Assembly: GCF_000003605.2 (NCBI RefSeq)
Contig: NW_003140817.1
Location: forward strand, 323,729-336,606
Direction: 5' to 3'
Length of the DNA: 12,878 nucleotides
DNA from: Saccoglossus kowalevskii
Taxonomy: Eukaryota > Hemichordata > Enteropneusta > Harrimaniidae
Below the pieces are notes generated by a model. That model did no database searches. It saw nothing but the letters and a program-made list of their open reading frames with translations, and had not been told where the DNA came from. This document shows, one piece after another, positions 6,696-12,878 of the stretch (position 1 is the first letter of the stretch; the number at the start of each line of letters is the position of its first letter). Both the position numbers and the translations under genes were made by a program.

Positions 6696-9475
6696 TCAAT
6701 GGTCATTATGACATTTTGAATCAACATGTATTCTTGAATTCAACTGCATCTCAACCTTGCAAAATGGGTCACAAGGGAAGTTGTATTAAAATCAAAGAAA
6801 ATCACTGAATTGTTACTGTACATCTATAAAGTGCCCCTAAAATACACTTAAACCTGCAGATGGCCAAGCATCGACACATTCAACGATTACAATAGAATAA
6901 GTCTGGGGAGGGGGTCTCCTGTATATCTTATTTGCTCTATTGGTAGTGCATGCTCTTATGTGAATGTCAGTGTAAGGCCTGCTTATTGCTAATGAGAGTG
7001 CTCCCACAGAACTCGTATTGGATGGGGTACTTTAACTGCTAGTATGGGGTAGCCAAGACAATAGTACTGGAAATGAAATATAACAAAAAATGTCAGTGTA
7101 AGGCCTGCTTACACCTATGACAGAGGGTTATGTATGATCATAAGTAAATGCAATGTTTGGTTTACATGAGTGATGATATACAGTAAAACACTACCTGCAT
7201 GCGTGCGTGCATTGTTACCAAATTGACAAACTAAATTAACAATCCATGCATCTGCAACAAAAAAAATATCCTATAGTTAAAATAGATTTCATGTTAAATT
7301 CTCTGCATCTTGAAATTGAAAGGTGATATTGTAGTGAATAGTCTGTCAATCTTTATGCACGAGTCTTTGCACATGGGTACCATGAACACCGAATATACGT
7401 CAATATGAGCTGCACAACTGCTGGTGCTTTAATTAATTGCTTGGCTATACGATCCAATGAACTAAAATAAACTATGGAAAAAAATTGTGCAATAAGGATT
7501 TATAATACAAGGGTGTGTTATGCGATTAAGATCTCGTTCACATCGTCAGAATATCACATAATTGCAAATGAAACCTAAATTTCTAGAAATGCTGATGCAA
7601 ATTAGTCTGAAAGAACCGATTCATGCTCATCGCAAATCGTTTTTTGGTAGTGCATAGTGTGTAATATGTACACTATACGTTTTTAAGTAATTGAAGATTT
7701 CCAAGCACCCATGGCGTTAAAATATACAAACTTTAATACATTTTACTAGATAAATATTAATTAATATTAAGGGATTTAGTAGTTTGCTGTTAATTATGTT
7801 AAATGGATGGTGAGATACGACTAGTTCGAACACTCATGGTGACTGTCAGAAAATGTTATGCTATGTACTACTAATGAGCCATTACAGTATTTGTATGATT
7901 TGATGTGGATGGCAGAAATCTATTGAGTACCAAAATAGTATTACTAATAACACAACTTGTAACTCGTATACAGTGCACGGTAGAAACATGTACCCAAATT
8001 TCCTAATGTTATACGAATGTACCTACCCCCAGCTTTATTTAAATCAAATAAAGATTGGCTCCAGAGCTCAACATTGTGTAATCCATACTTCGTGCACATA
8101 TGCGACGTATCAGCAACTACTAATTCATGCAAATTATAGTTTTTGCCAATTGACTATGAAATAACTCGTTATGTTTTATACTTTTATTGTCGGTAGGTCA
8201 ATTTGACTTCCAACAACAATTTTGAATTTATAAATATTTCATACATTTGTATTTATAAAATGATTATAATGTTCACGGTTTTCTGCCACGCACTGTATCC
8301 AGGTGACAGTCAGTGTATTTATAAATGTACACATGTGCAGTCATTGACTTTGAACCCCAGTTGTCTGGTGATCCAGTGATCAGGGAGTTCGGATGCTGAA
8401 TTTTATTTACACTCTGTTGATAATAAACAACTATTCAAAGCTATACCAGACTTTGTGTAATAATTTGTCATAAGAGCGTGAAGAGTATAATCTAAATGAG
8501 TTGGAAATTACTGGAAACTCAAAGCTGTTTGTGAATGTAATTGTTTACTGTGCCCTTACCTTAGAGTGACCAATTATTCACACTGATCGTCGATCTGAAA
8601 ATCATTGGTTTGAATAGTGTGTATTGCTAATTTCTCGGATACACCATATTCTATTCCATTGTATTGTAAAATGCGTATTCATGACATTATCACATGTCAT
8701 TGAAATGTGATTTTTTCAAAATAGTGACTGGCAAACATTTGTAACATAAAAATGATCAATTCTAATACTTGATTTTTTTTTTTATTGTCAGACTGAATTA
8801 TTAACAGGGACTGTCATTTACAATTGTTATGAAATGAAATGTGGAATTTAAAAAAAAAATTATTAAAAATATTGCAATTTATTGCTTTTACCCAATTTCT
8901 AAAACTTAAGTAACTTGTCAGCGTAGTGCTGACACTCTTTGGCTACCCACGCTCCTTTCTGATTTTCAATATATTTTTATGTTTGAGCAAATGAGAGTTA
9001 CATATTTCAATGTGATGACTTTCAAAAATTACAAATAAACGAAGACGCAAAAATGACACTAACTCGTACTCTGAACTTGTAATTTGTGAGAAAAATGTAA
9101 ATATAAGTAAATATCCGTACCACAGAAACCAAATCAATAATTCATAAAACATTTGATATAAGTGGTTGTGTATACTGGTACTGTACTTTGTTAATATTTT
9201 CTCAGAAATATAAGTACCCCAAAATCCTTGTAGCTCAGCGTACAACAATAAAATTTGAACAAATTATATATAGTAATTTCATGAATGTGGACAGTAATTC
9301 TATTTTAAACCAACCTCTATATAATGATTTGAAAAGTTGCATTCAATAAATTTAGCTTTTTCAGTAATTATTTATTTTTGTTCATTATCACAATAAATTT
9401 AGTTTACTTGCCTTGATTCATAAAGCCAGGAACGGATTTTGAAGATTCTTCATTCTTCGTCTTTGCTGATCATAG
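6696..9475. other. Intergenic region between SRP68 and UQCRC2
   Basis: AT-rich DNA with no convincing gene. It holds a 23 bp direct repeat (6963-7111), a 16 bp AT palindrome (7753-7768), small hairpins with 7-8 bp arms at 8033-8053 and 8681-8700, and A or T runs of about ten near 8770 and 8850. A 101-codon minus-strand open frame at 8943-9248 has a hydrophobic, AT-driven composition with no family signature. I find no tRNA or other RNA gene. Confidence 0.7.
6963..7111 (+). repeat. 23 bp direct repeat, two copies 126 bp apart
   Basis: The identical 23-mer containing TGTCAGTGTAAGGCCTGCTT occurs at 6963-6985 and 7089-7111. The sequence between is unrelated to either copy. This could be a local duplication or the footprint of a repeat family. 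Confidence 0.9.
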
Positions 9476-9613
9476 ATGAGACAAGATATAATAAAGTGGA
9501 ATTCATCTTCCCTGTTTCTGTGAGTGAAAAAGCAACCCATGCTAACAGTATTGCAATGAAGCTTTGCAAACAAAATAGCGATATTGATAGTTCAAATGTA
9601 AAAGTTTGTAATG
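9476..9613 (+). other. Weak candidate orphan exon
   Basis: A 138 bp stretch lies between an acceptor-like site (TTTGCTGATCATAG) and a donor-like GTAAGC. It is open in a frame that would be phase 1 at both ends, reading ETRYNKVEFIFPVSVSEK at its start. I recognise no family, and no partner exon is visible nearby. It could equally be chance, a decayed mobile element fragment or part of a lineage-specific gene. Confidence 0.15.
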
Positions 9614-9690
9614 GTAAGCTGATATCAGTATTGTTACTTTATGAACAAAACAGAGAGCTATATCGCAATACTGCTGGTTGATTTTTTGTT

Positions 9691-9784
9691 TCATTCACAG
9701 ACACAAACAAACCTAACTAGAGGGCGCTCATTCACAGAGAATGCTGGGATATCATTATCGTGTCGGCCATTTTGTCTAAAAATC
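9691..9784 (+). promoter_or_regulatory. UQCRC2 promoter and 5' UTR
   Basis: The 100 bases before the start lack a TATA box. TCATTCACAGA occurs twice (9691-9701 and 9728-9738), each with an initiator-like TCATTC. AACTAGAGGGCGC (within 9714-9727) matches 12 of 14 positions of the vertebrate CTCF core. ATGCTGGGA at 9741-9749 is the inverse of the CCCAGCAT core of ZNF143/Staf sites. CGGCCATTTTGT at 9764-9775 is an inverse YY1-type site. These factors are known at vertebrate promoters of nuclear genes for mitochondrial proteins. Their use here is inferred. Confidence 0.5.
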
Positions 9785-9835
9785 ATGTTGTCCGGTAAGG
9801 TCACGGCAGTTCGACCAGTTATTGCCAATATTTCA
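9785..9835 (+). CDS. UQCRC2: UQCRC2 exon 1
   Basis: Seventeen codons, MLSGKVTAVRPVIANIS, ending in phase 0 before GTAAGT. This is the first ATG of the open frame, follows promoter-like sequence, and gives a typical mitochondrial presequence start. Confidence 0.9.
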
Positions 9836-12614
9836 GTAAGTAACGTGAAATATTTCTAATAATTATGCACAATTGTTGCAGTATACTTATTTGTCGATAC
9901 CGATCTTTAAAGGTTCGATCAGGATAAAATGGTTTGTCCTGCAACGCTAAACGCCGGTAACAGAGCAATGCACGTACACCAACTTTTACGATGTTGACCT
10001 TACTTCAACTTACTTACTTACTCCAATTATGATGTGTGAAATAACATTACTGGTAGTTCTGATGTTGCTTGATAGCATTTGGCATGTTTCGCGAGGCTCT
10101 ATATGTTGATATCAACAGAGAAATATAAATAACTCCCATGCACCTTCCCTGGAACTGATGCCGTTCACCAATATTGTCATAATTGATGCATTTATATTCG
10201 CAATAAAGTAATATTCATGTCGGAATTTTCGACTTCGATTTCGTTCATATTTTGTAAATATTTACACCCATGGTCATTTTAATCAGCTATTTTTTGTTCT
10301 CAACAGCAACGAAGTTTGGCACTGTGGCCAGCTAAAAAGAATCAAGAAAATGTCCACCTCCGTAAAGAAAATGTCAAGGTATTTACTATTGTCAATAAAC
10401 TTTTTAAATAAAATTGCAAGATTTTTAAGATCAGGGTATACATCTTAGATACATGTGTATAATGATTTGCGATAAAAAATTGCATCACTCAAATGTATTT
10501 CTAAGGAACGAAAACTAATTTGTTTCATACATTGTATACACACTTATTTTGCATTAATATTTCTAGAAATGTGTATTTTGTAATCACCTCTCGTATTGCA
10601 GTGTATCTGAGGGCACCCAATTTGAGGCCAAGGCTTCAAAAACATGCTATTGATTCAATGAAATCATAAAGAGGGTACTGAAGGTAGTCATGTCTGTCAT
10701 TAAGGTGGTGTGTCTAAGACAATTGCCACCCTTGACTTTGTGAATTTTGAGCCCTGTATTAAACTTTACAAAACAATTCTACACAAACATTTATGATTAT
10801 AATACAATCGTCATGATGTTTGGAAATATATAAATTTCCAAATTGGTTACTCAATGATTGTATGAATTGGAGAAATCAACCATTATAAATTCGCTGCAAT
10901 CTGCTATATCAAGCAAGAATTTGGGAAAAATTACACTTGAGACTGCTTTGAGAGATTATTTTAGTTTTACTGGTAGCCATTTATATGGTAGCCAGTGTAA
11001 TATTGCTATAATAATATGACTAGGTGGTGTGGAATAGATTTCAAGGTAGATCCAAACAAAAAACCCTTCGAGTTCACAAATGATTGATTTTCATTACCTT
11101 CCCACAGGTCAGTAAACTGCCAAATGGAATGACAGTCGCATCATTAGAAAACAACTCTCCAATCTCTAAAGTTGGAATTGTTGTCAATGCCGGGAGTCGA
11201 TACGAGTCAGCTGATAACCTTGGTGTTGCACACTACCTCAGAGCATGTGCTCATTTGGTGAGTGGTATTAAACTTGTTAATGAATCTTATAATTGTGATA
11301 CCTTTCCTCATACTAGAATACTAGCTACTGTCAAATCATTTTCCCAAACATTTAATTACCCTATTTTGAGCATCACCTGCTGAAAGCCACCACTTATATA
11401 TAGCAAAAATGACTATTATAGATAAGAGTTCCTTTGGGCCCCCTCACCCATAACTGTAATCCTACTCTAATCCACCCCCTTCTCTGTGCTTCTCTCCCAT
11501 CTCAATTGTATATACCCTACTTCACTTAGAGCTAATTGAATGGGCATATTGAAATCATTGGGAGCTGGATTGTTAGAGTTGGGGTGAGGGGGTCTTAAGT
11601 AACTCTTTCTTAACTCTTTCCTAAGCCTAGTATATACCATAGTGTTGTCAGCAGGTGATAATAATTTTAGCCAGGGATACAAAAATTTTTCTTTTTCTTT
11701 TACATATTCACATAGATTTTATTTGCCAGATTGCGAAACGGCAAATTGGTGGGGAAAATGGGGGGGGGGGGGCTTATAAGCTAGTTAAAACTTCTCCCGA
11801 GTGATAATTCATGCTGATTTATTCATAAACAAATCGTTGTGTCTTCACCGACTAGCATCATCCAAAATAACTTGAGGATTGGCCGTTACGCCCCGGGGTC
11901 ACTAATCTCTCTTGGGTGCGTTTACTAAATGGAACAGCATTCGACTCTGCATTTTTACGTGAATATTGGTCTGTACGTTTTGGGGTTATGAAATTATATT
12001 CTAAACACAACTGCATTGCGTAGCAGAAAATGATCATGGTTGCGCAATCCGGTCATGCTGTGTTTCACAATTGTTGATTACTCAGTAGCGATTATAATAA
12101 CGTACAAAAAATAAAAATTTGGAGGGGGTGGCTTATACTGTAGCAGGGGTTTATACTTGGACAACTACGGTAGTGGAATTAAAACCCAGGAAATAATGCA
12201 TGTACAGTATATAGTCAAGAGTATAGGGATTGCATATAGAAAGCAATTATTACATTTGTTGTTGATCAACACATTACACAACTCGATATGCCTGTATATT
12301 GAGTTAGTGCTCAACAATGCTAACCTACCCCTGTAATTTAAATTCTAACTCAAACCTACCCCTGTAATTAGATTTTAACTCAAATCTACCCCTGTATTTA
12401 GATTCTAAATCTAACCTACCCCTGTATTTAGATTCTAACCCAAACCTACCCCTGTGTTTAGATTTTTATGCTAACCCATTGCTTTATTACAGACATCACA
12501 AGGAGCCTCAAGCTTTGCAATCACCAGAGGTATTGGAGACATAGGCGGTAGTTTTGATGTGACGACTACCAGAGAACATGCTATTTATTCAGTACAGACA
12601 TTAAGGGGCAAATT
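9785..12614 (+). CDS. UQCRC2: Cytochrome b-c1 complex subunit 2 (core protein 2), N-terminal 131 residues in four exons, 3' part outside window
   Basis: Core protein 2 is a matrix-side structural subunit of mitochondrial complex III, derived from the M16 processing peptidase family. Exons 9785-9835, 10307-10378, 11108-11257 and 12493-12614 join into one frame. Residues 1-41 form a basic, acid-poor import presequence at the start (K5, R10, R19). From residue 42 the mature domain follows the family closely: LPNGMTVASLENNSP, then NAGSRYESADNLGVAHYLRA, then GASSFAITRGI, then TTTREHAIYSVQTLRG. At the place of the peptidase HxxEH motif it reads H83-Y-L-R86-A87. The glutamate and second histidine are thus lost, as in core 2 and unlike beta-MPP or core 1. 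Vertebrate proteins have about 453 residues, so about two thirds lies beyond the right edge. Confidence 0.97.
9836..10306 (+). other. UQCRC2 intron 1
   Basis: A 471 bp intron from GTAAGT to TTCTCAACAG. It has a short ACTT run near 10008-10022 and nothing else I can name. Confidence 0.85.
10307..10378 (+). CDS. UQCRC2: UQCRC2 exon 2
   Basis: Twenty-four codons, phase 0 at both ends, QRSLALWPAKKNQENVHLRK and ENVK. QRSLA holds a plausible matrix protease site after R19, and the rest is the poorly conserved linker before the mature domain. The exon is less certain than its neighbours because this part is not conserved in sequence, but both splice sites and the frame fit. Confidence 0.85.
10379..11107 (+). 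other. UQCRC2 intron 2
   Basis: A 729 bp AT-rich intron from GTATTT (a weak donor) to CCTTCCCACAG. TGGTAGCCA is directly repeated at 10971 and 10986. ATTACACT near 10930 and AGTGTAAT near 10995 form an 8 bp inverted repeat around it. There is no gene. Confidence 0.85.
11108..11257 (+). CDS. UQCRC2: UQCRC2 exon 3
   Basis: Fifty codons, phase 0 at both ends, after CTTCCCACAG and before GTGAGT. It begins VSKLPNGMTVASLENNSPIS and includes NAGSRYES and NLGVAHYLRACAHL, the degenerate metal-binding region. Confidence 0.97.
11372..11659. mobile_element. Foldback (near-palindromic) MITE-like element in UQCRC2 intron 3
   Basis: The ends are a perfect 12 bp inverted repeat, ATCACCTGCTGA at 11372-11383 and TCAGCAGGTGAT at 11648-11659. 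The two halves keep matching inwards: AGAGTT and CCCCCTCACCC (near 11425-11450) face GGGTGAGGGGG and AACTCT (near 11581-11605). CCCATCTCAATTG (11496-11508) faces TAATTGAATGGG (11533-11544). So nearly all of the 288 bp can fold on itself with a loop of about 25 bases. ATTTTGAG before it and ATTTTAGC just after could be a decayed target duplication. There is no transposase. Confidence 0.8.
11760..12172. repeat. Region bounded by G-rich GGCTTATA motifs, possible repeat
   Basis: Thirteen G (11760-11772) run into GGCTTATAAG at the left. GGGGGTGGCTTATACTG, then GGGGTTTATACTTGG, then TACGGTA (12124-12172) lie at the right. The motif is shared with 1699-1738. The interior has no open frame of note and I could not align it with 1270-1740, so this may be one element or several fragments. 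Confidence 0.35.
12323..12473 (+). repeat. Minisatellite, five copies of a 30-31 bp unit
   Basis: Units start with ACCTACCCCTGT (ATCTACCC in the third) at 12323, 12354, 12384, 12414 and 12444. Each continues with a TTTAGATTCTAAC-like segment. The units differ by a few bases. The array ends 19 bases before the 3' splice site of UQCRC2 exon 4. Confidence 0.95.
12469..12492 (+). promoter_or_regulatory. Branch point and 3' splice site of UQCRC2 intron 3
   Basis: TGCTAAC at 12469-12475 is a strong branch-site match, with its A at 12474, 18 bases before the acceptor AG. It begins within the last minisatellite unit. Confidence 0.55.
12493..12614 (+). CDS. UQCRC2: UQCRC2 exon 4
   Basis: Forty codons plus two bases, after GCTTTATTACAG and before GTAAGT. 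It begins TSQGASSFAITRGIGDIGGS and contains VTTTREHAIYSVQTLRGK, aligning with human [20 protein letters not shown] and the following strand. It leaves in phase 2, and the next exon is outside the window. Confidence 0.97.
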
Positions 12615-12878
12615 GTAAGTTATTGTAATTTCTTATCATTTTGATAATTACCCAACCCACTACAGAGTGAGGCACATTGCTGGTAGTTTTGTGGTTTGGT
12701 TTTTCTTGCGTGCTTCATACACATTGACGAAGCAAGATGAATAATAAGTTCCCAGTGTTCTCCACAAGGGGTTTTAGGTGGGCGGCCCGCCCATCAAGTT
12801 TTACGGCTGCCTAGTAACTCTCAACACCCGCCCACCAACGTACATCCAGCTGAAATTATTTGTAAAAAGCTTGCATTG
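12615..12878 (+). other. Start of UQCRC2 intron 4
   Basis: It starts with GTAAGT and runs off the right edge. Near the end is a GC-rich inverted repeat, GGTGGGCGG (12777-12785) / CCGCCCACC (12828-12836). A 15 bp odd palindrome, TGGGCGGCCCGCCCA, overlaps its left arm. It stands out from the AT-rich intron and may be the beginning of a repeat element cut by the window. Confidence 0.6.

Noticed and set aside
8943-9248. Minus-strand 101-codon frame in the intergenic region
   Set aside because: Hydrophobic and AT-driven composition, no family match, no promoter or splice context, and no conserved motif.
9905-9925. GGTTCGATC, like a polymerase III B box
   Set aside because: No A box or foldable tRNA cloverleaf upstream, so no tRNA or SINE head is supported.
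11467-11682. Minus-strand 71-codon frame in UQCRC2 intron 3
   Set aside because: It lies almost wholly within the foldback element and crosses its axis. Not a gene.
2282-12614. SRP68 and UQCRC2 as an operon or linked functional unit
   Set aside because: They have separate 3' end signals and a promoter-like region about 3 kb apart, and act in unrelated pathways. No trans-splice acceptor is seen before UQCRC2.

Overview
The window is nuclear DNA of an animal. Both recognisable genes are animal housekeeping genes, read left to right, split by short GT-AG introns and separated by AT-rich non-coding DNA with several repeat families. No prokaryotic, viral or organellar gene is present. The SRP68 and UQCRC2 proteins are clearly orthologous to the vertebrate ones but diverged, and introns are mostly 0.1 to 1.2 kb. 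This fits an invertebrate, and a deuterostome such as a hemichordate is my guess only.

Layout. Positions 1-735 hold 2.2 copies of a tandem repeat of about 322 bp. Positions 736-2281 are intron-like DNA, including a 15-G tract and one copy of an approximately 305 bp dispersed repeat. Positions 2282-6441 hold the last eight coding exons of SRP68. They encode 439 residues, about the C-terminal 70 percent of the protein, and the 5' exons lie upstream of the window. A second copy of the dispersed repeat, in the opposite orientation, sits in an SRP68 intron at 4228-4533. The SRP68 3' UTR ends near 6695. About 2.8 kb of intergenic DNA follows, with a 23 bp direct repeat and one weak orphan exon candidate at 9476-9613.

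UQCRC2 (core protein 2 of respiratory complex III) starts at 9785, just after a compact TATA-less promoter with YY1-like, CTCF-like and ZNF143-like motifs. Its first four coding exons (131 residues plus two bases) are in the window, and the gene runs off the right edge. Its third intron carries a near-palindromic 288 bp foldback element, a G-tract repeat block and a five-copy 30 bp minisatellite ending next to the 3' splice site.

The two genes are unrelated in function: SRP68 targets proteins to the ER and UQCRC2 serves mitochondrial respiration. Their head-to-tail placement, with separate ends and about 3 kb between them, does not suggest an operon. I see no new multi-gene system. The most interesting signals are in the repeats: an inverted pair flanking four SRP68 exons, the foldback element, the two-domain satellite with YY1-like sites, and the minisatellite that supplies a branch point.
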